Of a stretch of 64,000 nt of DNA, positions 46,080 through 54,719 are shown in pieces. The translations under genes and the position numbers were made by a program. This DNA comes from Paeniglutamicibacter sulfureus. Lineage in GTDB: Bacteria; Actinomycetota; Actinomycetes; Actinomycetales; Micrococcaceae. The DNA lies in the NCBI RefSeq assembly GCF_030512175.1, contig NZ_JAULBL010000002.1, forward strand, positions 680,149 to 744,148, written 5' to 3'. Positions within the stretch are counted from its first letter, which is position 1. The number at the start of each line of letters is the position of its first letter. The notes below the pieces were generated by a model. The model did not search any database and had not been told where the DNA came from. It was given only the letters and a program-made list of their open reading frames with translations.

Positions 46080-46607
46080 GCGCTGTGGTTTGTGGGTGAC
46101 GCCGTGCATTTCGGAGGATGGCGGGTAGAAGGGGAGGGCTGGCTTTTTGGCTCCGATGATGACGCAGATGATGGCGTCGGTTTCGGAGACGGTGCGGAGG
46201 CTGCGGGGGACGCCGGCCGGGACGCGGATGAGGTCGCGGTAGCCCAGGATACGGCTGGCTTTCTTGGTGCCGTCTTCGACATCGTGGACACTGAATTCCA
46301 CTTCGCCTTCGAGGACGAAGAAGACCTCTTCGACGTCGGGGTGGGTGTGCTCGGGGCCGACGCATCCGGCGGGGAGCACCATGTTGGAGAAGGTGAAGTT
46401 TTCTGCCTGAAGGATGTTGTTGTCGTCGGAGTGGTCACCGGTGGCGCCGGATCCGATGTAGCGGACCTGTCCGCGGCGGAACTTTTCGCCCATTTTGGTC
46501 TGGAACTTGAGGGTGTCGAAGTCGACGATTCGGCTTTCACTGGAGGCGATTGAGGAATCGATCAATTCCTCGAGTGCGGTTGTCGTTTCGGTGGTGGTTT
46601 CGTTCAT
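46071..46607 (-). CDS. Cupin domain protein, copy 2
   Basis: 178 residues, the same protein as cupin 1 except for its last few residues (VTHKPQRKT instead of VTR), caused by two substitutions at the old stop that let the frame read on into the terminator stem. The metal-binding cupin motifs are unchanged. It is again divergent from a MarR gene, so the cupin/MarR pair as a unit has been duplicated in the island. Confidence 0.85.
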   Translation of the reverse strand: MNETTTETTTALEELIDSSIASSESRIVDFDTLKFQTKMGEKFRRGQVRYIGSGATGDHSDDNNILQAENFTFSNMVLPAGCVGPEHTHPDVEEVFFVLEGEVEFSVHDVEDGTKKASRILGYRDLIRVPAGVPRSLRTVSETDAIICVIIGAKKPALPFYPPSSEMHGVTHKPQRKT

Positions 46608-46622
46608 GACTGGACCTTTCTC
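46078..46622 (-). repeat. 545-bp repeat, copy 2 (cupin gene)
   Basis: Matches 31817-32361. Beyond 46622 the divergent promoter region is unrelated. Confidence 0.95.
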
Positions 46623-46810
46623 AAGATGCGGTGTCCTGAGAATGTGGCGAAAAATTTGTGAATTCCCCAGAGATCCATTCTGTCGCTTCTGGTTGTCTCG
46701 AAAGTAAGGCGCCTGATGTTCGCGGACAAGCCTTTCGGATAAGTGATCCGATCAAGGGTTGGACTGGGAGACTTAGGGCTAAGATAGTTCTATGAAGACT
46801 AAGGAGTGCC
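46608..46810. promoter_or_regulatory. Divergent control region, cupin 2 / MarR 2
   Basis: Contains CTTAGGGCTAAGATAG around 46772-46787 with TAAGA half-sites, then AAGGAG before the GTG of the MarR gene. The rest is unlike the first divergent region. Confidence 0.55.
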
Positions 46811-47365
46811 GTGAGTACTGAACAGCAAGCCAGCCGCCTCGAGGGCGACTCGGTTGACGATATTTTGGAAGATTGGAAGCGCGAGCGACCAGATCTGGAC
46901 GCCGAAACGATCGGCGTCTTTGGGCGGCTCCCCAGGGTTGTTGCCCAGCAGCGGGCCATGCAAAACGAGAACTACGAGGAGTTCGGGCTAACACTTGCTT
47001 CCTTTGACGTGTTGGCGAATCTTCGTCGGTCGGGAGCCCCGCACCGCAAGACTGCCGGGGAATTGGCAAGCTCCTCCATGCTGACCACGGGAGGCATTAC
47101 CTTCCGACTGGACCGGATGGAGGAACAAGGCCTGATCGAACGTGTGCGCACACCGAGCGACCGCCGGGTTGTATATGCCCAGTTGACGGCTCGCGGCAAG
47201 GAGATTATTGATGCAATCATCGCCAGGCACCTTGAAACACAGCGCCACATGTTGGGCGACATGGAACCTGCAGAAATCGCACAGTTGGCGATGTTGCTGA
47301 AGAAGGCTGGGAATTCGATTGCAGCCTACGAGAAGAGCCTCACGCTTTCCGAACTTGCGGTCTAA
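46811..47365 (+). CDS. MarR family regulator 2
   Basis: 184 residues. The winged-helix core is practically that of MarR 1 (same recognition helix and wing), whereas the N-terminal 60 and C-terminal 55 residues share only moderate similarity. The two regulators should therefore bind the same DNA site but may sense different ligands, since the outer helices form the dimer and ligand pocket. Its stop overlaps the next gene by one base. AAGGAG precedes the GTG. Confidence 0.92.
   Translation: MSTEQQASRLEGDSVDDILEDWKRERPDLDAETIGVFGRLPRVVAQQRAMQNENYEEFGLTLASFDVLANLRRSGAPHRKTAGELASSSMLTTGGITFRLDRMEEQGLIERVRTPSDRRVVYAQLTARGKEIIDAIIARHLETQRHMLGDMEPAEIAQLAMLLKKAGNSIAAYEKSLTLSELAV
46994..47190 (+). repeat. 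MarR core repeat, copy 2
   Basis: Matches 32722-32918 with three substitutions. Confidence 0.9.
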
Positions 47366-48204
47366 TGACAGCAACTGACGCCGGACCTGTAGACGGGAAC
47401 GAAATGAAGGCACAGACCGCAAGCCGGATCGGCGTCATCGGGCATGGTGCTGTCGGATCACGGGTGGCGGCAGACCTGGCCGCAGGACGGGTCAACGGCG
47501 CCGTACTGGCGGGGATCGTTGTGCGGGGAGTGTTGGTCGATGCTCCTGCGCCACAGCTTGACTTGGCGCAAGCGTTGGAGCAATGCGATCTCATCGTGGA
47601 ATGCGCCGGACAGGAAGCACTGCTTGCCCATGGAAAGGCGATACTCTGTGCTGGAGTTGACCTGTTGATCACTTCCATGGGGGCACTGGCCGACTCGAGG
47701 TTCTTACAGAGCCTGGAAGCGGCAGGTCCGGGCAGGCTTTTTCTGACGTCCGGTGCCATTGGAGGCCTTGACCTGCTGGCGTCCGGTGCCCGCTCCGACG
47801 GATACGATAGCGTCGTGGTGACCACGAAGAAACTGCCGTCTTCGTTGCTTCAGCCATGGATGGTCCAGGCCCAGATCGACGAACTCACCGCTGCCACCGA
47901 ACCTGTGGAAATTTTCTCCGGCTCCGCGCGCGATGCCGCACGACTTTTCCCTAAGTCACTCAATGTGGCCGCCGCCGTGGCTATGGCCATTGGGGATTGG
48001 GAGGTGGTCAGCGTGAGGCTCATAGGTGATCCGACGGCCGAATTAACTGAGCATGTGATCGAAGCAAACGGTCCCAGCGGGGAATATTGCTTCGTCATCC
48101 GCAACAAACCCTCGCCGGAAAATCCGCGTACCAGTGGTGTGGTTCCGTTCTCGGTGCTCCGCTCCCTGGAATCGATTGTTGGCGTTCGCGGGGGCTTGAT
48201 CTAG
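47365..48204 (+). CDS. Aspartate-dehydrogenase-like (NadX/DUF108) protein
   Basis: 279 residues. The N-terminal Rossmann motif is GVIGHGAVGSRVAADL, followed by LIVECAGQEAL and LTSGAIGGLDLLAS; the C-terminal DUF108-like domain has KSLNVAAAVAMA. Such proteins oxidise L-aspartate or related amino acids with NAD(P). In a catabolic island this suggests handling of an amino or imino acid product or reductive fixation of released ammonia; that is inference. It overlaps MarR 2 by one base, so the regulator and enzyme are co-expressed. An ATG 13 codons on is an alternative start. Confidence 0.85.
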   Translation: MTATDAGPVDGNEMKAQTASRIGVIGHGAVGSRVAADLAAGRVNGAVLAGIVVRGVLVDAPAPQLDLAQALEQCDLIVECAGQEALLAHGKAILCAGVDLLITSMGALADSRFLQSLEAAGPGRLFLTSGAIGGLDLLASGARSDGYDSVVVTTKKLPSSLLQPWMVQAQIDELTAATEPVEIFSGSARDAARLFPKSLNVAAAVAMAIGDWEVVSVRLIGDPTAELTEHVIEANGPSGEYCFVIRNKPSPENPRTSGVVPFSVLRSLESIVGVRGGLI

Positions 48205-48632
48205 GGCGCATCTTCTTACTCGGCATCCTCGCCCGCAGCATTCTAGAAGTGTCCTGCAAGAGGGGCGGTGTCCTAGTGGTGGGTCAGTGACGGTTTGTCG
48301 CAGCCAGCGGAATGCTCCGCCATTGCTGGAGAGTGTCTATTCTGCGATCACGACATTGACTCGTGTGCGGGCCGCCCCTTCGCAGGTCACCGGCCGTCAG
48401 CGCGCCTATTCCATGTTGCGGTTTGATCGCATCGAAAGGTGTTGAGCTACGCGTGGTAGCGTTCCAAGACATGGCATACCACCGGGCGTCGTCGGAAAAC
48501 GTCTCGCGATCCGGGAACACAAGGAGTACCGGCGCCGTGGGACAGAGTGTGCGCCAACTCCGAGGTCCTTAGAGCTCGGGGTTGGCGCGCCAGTGAGAGG
48601 CAATATTCTGTTTGGATGTTGCGACTAAAGGA
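48205..48632. other. Intergenic region at the island's right part
   Basis: About 430 bases between two convergent genes. Only short frames without family similarity are present. No convincing hairpin or repeat. Confidence 0.4.
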
Positions 48633-49604
48633 TTACTTCAGGTACGTGTGCTGACTTACGTCGGATTCCTTTATGATGCCCTGTTCGACGAGCATGTCGG
48701 TTACGGCTTGCAACTTTTCGACCTTCATCTCCGACTCGAAGACCGGCAGCGCCATTTCAGCTGCGACTTCGGGGGTGACGCCGGCAACGCCGGGTAGCCA
48801 TTCGCGGAATTCGGCCTCCTTGGCGGCGATATCGTTCCCGGCTGCATACATGGCGTCTACGAAGGCCACCACGGTTTTCGGATTCTTCTCGACGAAGCTG
48901 TCGCTGGCGACGAATGTTGCCGCGGTCAATTCCGCATTGGGTCCTTGGGTGAGGTCTACAACTTCTCTCAACCCGGATTCCCTGGCAGCCGATGCAAAAG
49001 GCTCAGGAAGATAGCCGGCATCGATGGAATCTGCTTGGACGCCAGCCGCTATCTCATTGAAGGGTACTTCGATCCAGTTCGGCTTGATGTCTAGGTGCAT
49101 AGACGAGGCAAGGTTTTTGAACGTGACGTCCCCGATATTGTTGGTCGTGTTTACGCCGACCGTCTTGCCTGCGAGGTCCTCGAGGTCCTCGATTGGCGAA
49201 TCTTGCTTGACGAAGATCAGGTTGCTGTGGGGGCCTAGGCTGCTGCTAGAAACCACAGTCGTGACCGGCGCGCCCCCAGCGGTCGCGATAGCAGTGGATA
49301 TTGAGTTCGCGAAGCTGAAATCCAGCTCGCCCGAGGCGACTTTCTGCACCCCGATTGGACCGCCCTGGAGCGGCTGAACTTCCACACTGAGGCCGACCTT
49401 TTCAAAGAATCCATGATCGTCTGCCCAGTAGACGGCGGCATAGTCTGCCAATGGTAGAACACCAACGGTCAACTGTGTTTTCTCCAACTGGCCGTCGCCG
49501 CCGGGGGATGGTGCTTGCGCCGCGGTTGGCCCACTGCAGCTCGCCAATGCAAACGTGAGGGCCAAGCAGGCCAGCCCAGCGCTGGCCGTGATGTGTTTCT
49601 TCAT
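48633..49604 (-). CDS. Second NitT/TauT-type substrate-binding lipoprotein (orphan)
   Basis: 323 residues with signal peptide and lipobox LASCSG. The mature region is a clear paralogue of the binding protein at 18.6 kb (both share VGVLPLADYAAVYWA-like and VNTTNNIGDV segments). No permease or ATPase is next to it, so it probably feeds the same importer 27 kb away, broadening its ligand range. An inverted repeat with TCTTA/TAAGA half-sites lies upstream. Confidence 0.9.
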   Translation of the reverse strand: MKKHITASAGLACLALTFALASCSGPTAAQAPSPGGDGQLEKTQLTVGVLPLADYAAVYWADDHGFFEKVGLSVEVQPLQGGPIGVQKVASGELDFSFANSISTAIATAGGAPVTTVVSSSSLGPHSNLIFVKQDSPIEDLEDLAGKTVGVNTTNNIGDVTFKNLASSMHLDIKPNWIEVPFNEIAAGVQADSIDAGYLPEPFASAARESGLREVVDLTQGPNAELTAATFVASDSFVEKNPKTVVAFVDAMYAAGNDIAAKEAEFREWLPGVAGVTPEVAAEMALPVFESEMKVEKLQAVTDMLVEQGIIKESDVSQHTYLK

Positions 49605-49841
49605 CCTCGTGTCCTAATCTATATGGCCGGATAACCTGAGTGCAGCCCTAGGCCGATTGATGGCTCGAATTGAATAGCTTCGAACCAAGTAACTTTGCAC
49701 AAAGAACCTTTGTGTTAAAGGATTCTTGCCCAGGAGAGGCTCTGGGTCAATAGGCGATTGTGAATGGAGCCACTTCCGGGGTCCACGGGTTGGATCGGGG
49801 ACTTAGCAGAAATCTGCTATCTATTGCATCAAGGGCCCATA

Positions 49842-49859
49842 AATCTTAGACTTAAGATT
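49842..49859. promoter_or_regulatory. Operator-like palindrome upstream of orphan binding protein
   Basis: AATCTTA-GACT-TAAGATT, a perfect 7-base inverted repeat. It is the most symmetric example of the TCTTA/TAAGA motif of the island. The remaining 49605-49990 bases hold no gene. Confidence 0.65.
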
Positions 49860-49990
49860 CCGAAATCTAATCTAAGGTGAGGTCGTGCTTCGCAATGTCC
49901 GCCTGGAAGGTCAAAATGGATCCCCATAATTGCACCAGCGCGGCCACACCGCAGTGTGCTCTTGCCCGGAGTTGAAGCGTCAGGTCGGAG

Positions 49991-50758
49991 TCAGTCCCAG
50001 GAGTCCTTGAATCCCGGCGGCAGGCAGCTGGTGATCTGGGGCGCGTGTGAGTTCAGCAGGGCCACCAGGTCCGAGATCCGTTCCGGGGGCATGTAGACGC
50101 TGGGGGCCGAGACCGAGATCGAAGCGACCGGCTGGCCGCTGAGATCGGGAATGGGGATGGCCACGCAGATGATGCCCAGTTCGTTTTCCTGGTTGTCCAG
50201 CGAGTAGCCGCGTTCGCGGACCAGGGTCAGCTCGCGGTCGAAGTCTTCCACCGTCTTGAGGGAGTAGTCGGTGATGGTGGCGGTGGGATCGAAGTGGGTC
50301 AGCGCCTCGGCGCGTGGCCGCAGCGAAAGGATCATCTTTCCCATCGCGGTGTTCTGGGCACGCAGCCGGCCGCCGGGTCGCGATGCCATTTCAATGCCGC
50401 GGGTTCCGCGCGCCTTGGCGAGATAGAGGACGTCGTCCGCCTCCAGGATGCCCAGGTGCGTGGTGTCGCGGGTGGCCACGGCGATCTCGGCCAACCGGGA
50501 CTGGATTTCCTCCGGCAGGTTCAGGCTGCTTTGCGTCTGGGCGCCGAGCTCCATCAGCTTGAGGCCGAGCTTGTAGCGGTTGTCCGGGCCCAGGGAGAGG
50601 TAGCGTCCGGCCACCAGCGACGTCAGCATTCGGTGGGTGGATGAGCGGCTGAGGCCTGCCGCTGCGGCGATCTCATCGAGCCTGTCGACACCCGCTGCAA
50701 CGTGGTCTAGCAGATCGAGGCCTCGCTCGAGAGTCTTGGCTCCGGTCGTTTTTTCCAT
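49991..50758 (-). CDS. IclR family regulator of the sugar-acid operon
   Basis: 255 residues with N-terminal helix-turn-helix (LDEIAAAAGLSRSSTHRMLTSL) and the IclR effector domain (GILEADDVLYLAK, AIPIPDLSGQPVASISVS). It is divergent from an operon for sugar-acid use, which is the usual setting of KdgR-type regulators responding to 2-keto-3-deoxygluconate. GC-rich coding again resembles region 1, so the island has ended by here. A diverged fragment of a related gene lies at 17.9 kb. Confidence 0.9.
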   Translation of the reverse strand: MEKTTGAKTLERGLDLLDHVAAGVDRLDEIAAAAGLSRSSTHRMLTSLVAGRYLSLGPDNRYKLGLKLMELGAQTQSSLNLPEEIQSRLAEIAVATRDTTHLGILEADDVLYLAKARGTRGIEMASRPGGRLRAQNTAMGKMILSLRPRAEALTHFDPTATITDYSLKTVEDFDRELTLVRERGYSLDNQENELGIICVAIPIPDLSGQPVASISVSAPSVYMPPERISDLVALLNSHAPQITSCLPPGFKDSWD

Positions 50759-50916
50759 GCCAACAGTCTTGCATGACTTGGGCCTTTCCTTGCCGGGCCC
50801 CCGGCGGATGTGACCGGGGTTGCAATTCGGGGTGTGAGGTGGCTTATAGTTGACTTTATTGAAAGTGGGACGTCATCCCGATAATAGGGATGGCACAATT
50901 CTTTGGATTGGTGACT

Positions 50917-52296
50917 ATGAACGAGAACAACGGTGTTCCGGCCAGCGGAACAGTGACGGCTGGCCCTCAGCCCGCCGCCACGACGCTGCGGCATGACCAG
51001 AAGAACGTCCGACGCGCCGCTTGGGCAGGCCTGGTCGGCACGGCCCTTGAGCAGTACGACTTCGTGATCTACGGGACCGCGTCGGCGATCATCTTCAACA
51101 CGATCTTCTTCCCCAACGTCAGCCCGGCCGTGGGCATCATCGCCTCCTTCGGCGCCTACGCAGTGGGCTTCGGCGCACGCCCGCTCGGCGGGTTGTTCTT
51201 CTCCCGCTACGGCGACCGCCTGGGACGCAAGTGGGTGCTGGTCTGCACGCTGATGCTCATGGGCGTTGCCACCTTCGCGATCGGCCTGCTGCCGACCTAC
51301 GCCCAGGCCGGTGTCTGGGCGCCGATCCTGCTGGTGGCCTGCCGCTTCCTGCAGGGCTTCGGCGCCGGTGCCGAACAGGCCGGCGGCGTGGTGCTACTGA
51401 CCGAGCTCGCCGCGAAGGGCAAGCGCGGACGCTTCGCCTCGCTGGTCTTCGTTGGTGCCGCCGCCGGCACCGCCATGGGCGCCGTCGTCTGGATGCTGGT
51501 GCAGCTGATGCCGAGGGAAGCGCTGCTGTCCTACGGCTGGCGCCTGGTCTTCTTCTCCTCGATCTTCGTCACCATCGCCGCTTGGCTGATCCGCCGCAAC
51601 CTCAAGGAATCCCCGGTCATGGCGGAGCTCAAGGCCGAGGTCGGCATGGCCGAACGCCAGAAGACCCCCGCCGCCGACGTGTTCAAGAACGGCCGCCGCG
51701 GCCTGTTCAGCGTCTTCTTCATGAACGTGGGCGCCAACGCCCACTCCTACATCTTCCAGACCTTCATGGGCTCCTACCTGATCACCTACCTCGCGGTGGA
51801 CTCCACCTTCATCCCCAAGGTGCTGTTCATCGGCGCCATGTTCGCCTGCGTCTCGGCCTGGATCGCCGGCAACCTCTCGGATAAGTTCGGACGCCGCCCG
51901 CTCTACCTGGGCATTACCGGGTTCCTGCTACTCTTCCCGTTCCCCGCCTTCATGCTGCTGAACACCGGCAACCTGTTCTGGATCGGCGTGGTCATCGTGC
52001 TCGGCTTCATCTTCGCCGCGCAGGGCACCGTGGGAGTGCAGGCAGCCTACTTCCCGGAGCTATTCGGTTCCCGCTACCGCTACGCCGGCGTGGCCCTGGG
52101 ACGCGAGTTCTCCTCGGTCTTCGGCGGCGGCATCGCCCCGCTGATCTGCTCCGCCCTGGTCACCTGGGCCTCGGGTTCCTGGATCCCCGTGGCCATCTAC
52201 ATGATGTTGATGATGGCCATCACCTTCATCGCCGCCCTCAAGGCCCCCGAAACCCGGGACCGCGACCTACTCACGGAAGAAGACGCCCACAAATGA
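50917..52296 (+). CDS. MHS-type MFS sugar-acid/metabolite importer
   Basis: 459 residues with 12 membrane segments. GLVGTALEQYDFVIYG near the start and GDRLGRKWVLV after helix 2 (motif A) are characteristic of the metabolite:H+ symporter subfamily (KgtP, ProP, ShiA type), which takes up organic acids. The ATG at 50917 is preferred because the family similarity starts after it; an ATG nine codons upstream has a poor site. The following five genes imply a sugar-acid substrate. Confidence 0.88.
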   Translation: MNENNGVPASGTVTAGPQPAATTLRHDQKNVRRAAWAGLVGTALEQYDFVIYGTASAIIFNTIFFPNVSPAVGIIASFGAYAVGFGARPLGGLFFSRYGDRLGRKWVLVCTLMLMGVATFAIGLLPTYAQAGVWAPILLVACRFLQGFGAGAEQAGGVVLLTELAAKGKRGRFASLVFVGAAAGTAMGAVVWMLVQLMPREALLSYGWRLVFFSSIFVTIAAWLIRRNLKESPVMAELKAEVGMAERQKTPAADVFKNGRRGLFSVFFMNVGANAHSYIFQTFMGSYLITYLAVDSTFIPKVLFIGAMFACVSAWIAGNLSDKFGRRPLYLGITGFLLLFPFPAFMLLNTGNLFWIGVVIVLGFIFAAQGTVGVQAAYFPELFGSRYRYAGVALGREFSSVFGGGIAPLICSALVTWASGSWIPVAIYMMLMMAITFIAALKAPETRDRDLLTEEDAHK

Positions 52297-53270
52297 GCAT
52301 CCGCATCTTGATCACCGACTGCGACCACGACTCGATCGCCGTCGAGCAGGAAGTCGCCGCCGCGGCCGGCGTCGAGCTGGTCCTGGCCCAGTGCCACACC
52401 GAGGACGAGGTCATCGCCGCGGCAGCCGACTTCGACGGAATCGTGGTGCAGTACGCGCCGATCACCGCACTCGTCATGGACGCCCTGCCCAGGCTCAGGG
52501 CCATTGGCCGCTACGGCGTGGGAGTCGACACCCTGGACATCGAGGCAGCCACCGCACGCGGGATCGTGGTCTCCAACGTCCCGGACTACGGCACCGAGGA
52601 CGTCTCCGACCATGCGATCTGCCTGGCCGCCACCCTGGCCCGCGGGATCACCCGCCTGGACCGCGAGCTGCGCGCCGGCTCCTTCTCCCTGGAATCGGTC
52701 AAGCCGCTGCGCCGCATCCGCGGACGCGTCTTCGGCGTGATCGGCCTGGGCATGATCGGCGCAGCCACCGGCCGCAAGGCCAAGGGCCTGGGCTACCAGG
52801 TCATCGGCTCTGACCCGGCCCGCGAGGTAGGCACCACCACGCAGGAGGGCATTGAGGTGCTCACCATGGACCAGGTCCTCGAGCAAGCCGACGTCATCTC
52901 CCTGCACGTGCCGCTGAATGCGCACACCCACCACCTGGTCAACGACGACTTCCTGGCCATGGCCAAGGACGGCGCGGTGCTCATCAACACCTGCCGCGGC
53001 GGTGTCGTCGAATCGGCCGCCGTGGTGCGCGCCCTGCGCAGCGGCAAGCTCTACGGCGCCGGTCTGGACGTCTTCGAGGAAGAACCACTTCCCAAGGATT
53101 CGGACCTGCTCACCGAGCCCAACGCGGTGCTGACCCCGCACGCGGCCTGGTACTCCGAGGAGTCCTATACCGAACTGAAGTCACGCGCCCTGGGCAACGT
53201 CATTGACGTGTGCCAGGGCAAGGAACCACGCAACATCTACAACCCGGCAGCACTCGCTGTTGCCCGCTAG
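52293..53270 (+). CDS. D-isomer 2-hydroxyacid dehydrogenase
   Basis: 325 residues. NAD-binding motif GLGMIGAATGRKAKG near residue 155, RGGVVESAAVV with the catalytic Arg region, and the final His in TPHAAWYSEES. It is similar to C-terminal-binding-protein-like and glyoxylate/2-ketogluconate reductases. It would reduce a 2-keto acid or oxidise a D-2-hydroxy acid of the imported compound. Overlaps the importer gene by 4 bases (ATGA). Confidence 0.9.
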   Translation: MSIRILITDCDHDSIAVEQEVAAAAGVELVLAQCHTEDEVIAAAADFDGIVVQYAPITALVMDALPRLRAIGRYGVGVDTLDIEAATARGIVVSNVPDYGTEDVSDHAICLAATLARGITRLDRELRAGSFSLESVKPLRRIRGRVFGVIGLGMIGAATGRKAKGLGYQVIGSDPAREVGTTTQEGIEVLTMDQVLEQADVISLHVPLNAHTHHLVNDDFLAMAKDGAVLINTCRGGVVESAAVVRALRSGKLYGAGLDVFEEEPLPKDSDLLTEPNAVLTPHAAWYSEESYTELKSRALGNVIDVCQGKEPRNIYNPAALAVAR

Positions 53271-53280
53271 GAGCTCTACC

Positions 53281-54057
53281 GTGTCCACCCACACGACCCA
53301 GACCGGGGGAGTCTTTGACATCACCGGTCGCACCGCAGTGATCACGGGAGCCTCCCGCGGCATCGGACTGCACATTGCCTCAGGTCTCATGCGCCAGGGC
53401 GCCAACGTGATCACGCTGCAGCGCGGCGAGCTCGCTCCCGAGCTGGCCGAACTTGCGCAGGAAACCGGGCGAACCGCGCATGCCATCGCGGTGGACCTGA
53501 GCGACGAGGAATCGGTCGCCAGCGCCGCCGCGCAGGCGCTGGCCTTGGGGCAGGTGGACATCCTGGTGAACAATGCAGGAACCCAGATCCGCCATGACGC
53601 GGTCGAATTCCCGTTGGTGGACTTCGACACCGTGATGAACGTGAACACCCGCGCGGTGTTCCAACTCTGCCAACTCTTTGGCGCCCCGATGCTCGAACGT
53701 GGGAACGGCAAGATCATCAACCTCGCCTCGATGCTCACCTTCCAGGGAGGCTTCCGGGTTCCCGCCTACGCGGCCTCCAAGGGCGCGGTGGCGCAGTTGA
53801 CCAAGGCCCTGTGTAACGAGTGGGCGGGACGCGGAGTGAACGTGAACGCTGTGGCCCCCGGCTACATCGCCACCGACATGAACGAGGCGCTACTGAATGA
53901 TGGGGCACGCAACGAACAGATCCTGGTGCGCATCCCGGCAGGACGCTGGGGCAACCCGGATGACCTTGCAGGCGCGGTGCTCTTCCTGGCAAGCCCCGCG
54001 GCCGACTATATCCACGGCACGGTTCTTCCGGTGGACGGCGGGTGGCTGTCGCGATGA
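53281..54057 (+). CDS. SDR sugar-acid dehydrogenase (KduD/gluconate-5-dehydrogenase-like)
   Basis: 258 residues with TGASRGIG, NNAGTQIR, the catalytic Ser in INLASML and YAASKGAV (Tyr-x-x-x-Lys), and a final VDGGW. Similar to 2-deoxy-D-gluconate 3-dehydrogenase and gluconate 5-dehydrogenase. The GTG at 53281 has AGGAG at the right spacing and lies after the previous stop; the frame extends upstream but into that gene. Confidence 0.9.
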   Translation: MSTHTTQTGGVFDITGRTAVITGASRGIGLHIASGLMRQGANVITLQRGELAPELAELAQETGRTAHAIAVDLSDEESVASAAAQALALGQVDILVNNAGTQIRHDAVEFPLVDFDTVMNVNTRAVFQLCQLFGAPMLERGNGKIINLASMLTFQGGFRVPAYAASKGAVAQLTKALCNEWAGRGVNVNAVAPGYIATDMNEALLNDGARNEQILVRIPAGRWGNPDDLAGAVLFLASPAADYIHGTVLPVDGGWLSR

Positions 54058-54719
54058 GCACGAATACGAATCGTCCGGCACCCGGTGCGCTACTGCGCGA
54101 AACCCCGATCGTGGCGGTGCTGCGTGCCAAACATGCGAGTGAATACGCCCCGGTCATCGACGCACTGGTCGCAGGAGGGGTCACCAGCATCGAGCTGACG
54201 CTGAGCACCGCCGGCGTCTTCGAAGAACTGCCGTCCCTGCGCGCCCGCTACGGAACCGCGGCCGACGTCGGAGTCGGCACCGTCACCACGGTCGAGGAGG
54301 CAGAGGCCGCCATTGCCGGCGGCGCCGGCTTCATTGTCACCCCGATCACCGACCCAGCAATCGTTGTCGCCGCAGTGGCGGCGGGCATCCCGGTCTACCC
54401 GGGCGGCATGACCCCCACCGAGCTGTTCGCCGGCTGGAAGGCCGGGGCCACCGCGGTGAAGGTCTTCCCAGCATCCCAGGTGGGCCCCGGGTTCCTCAAG
54501 GACCTGCGCGGTCCCTTCCCTGATATGCAAGGGATCCCTTCGGGAGGCGTCGGCGTGACCGAGGCCGTTGAGTGGATCCGTGCCGGGGCTCTCGCGGTGA
54601 GCGTGGGCGGCCCGCTGCTCGGAGACGCGTTCAAGGGCGGGAACCTGGACGAGCTCACGGCCAGGGCCAAGGCCCTGGTCGCCGCCGTCGCGGCCGCCCG
54701 AGACGAGGAAAAGGCATGA
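54054..54719 (+). CDS. eda: 2-keto-3-deoxy-6-phosphogluconate aldolase
   Basis: 221 residues of the class I KDPG/KHG aldolase family: IVAVLRAKHA at the N-terminus, Glu in SIELTLST near residue 45, PGGMTPTEL and the Schiff-base Lys in AVKVFPASQVG near residue 140. It splits 2-keto-3-deoxy-6-phosphogluconate to pyruvate and glyceraldehyde 3-phosphate. ATGA overlaps on both sides with the SDR and kinase genes give tight coupling. Confidence 0.93.
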   Translation: MSTNTNRPAPGALLRETPIVAVLRAKHASEYAPVIDALVAGGVTSIELTLSTAGVFEELPSLRARYGTAADVGVGTVTTVEEAEAAIAGGAGFIVTPITDPAIVVAAVAAGIPVYPGGMTPTELFAGWKAGATAVKVFPASQVGPGFLKDLRGPFPDMQGIPSGGVGVTEAVEWIRAGALAVSVGGPLLGDAFKGGNLDELTARAKALVAAVAAARDEEKA

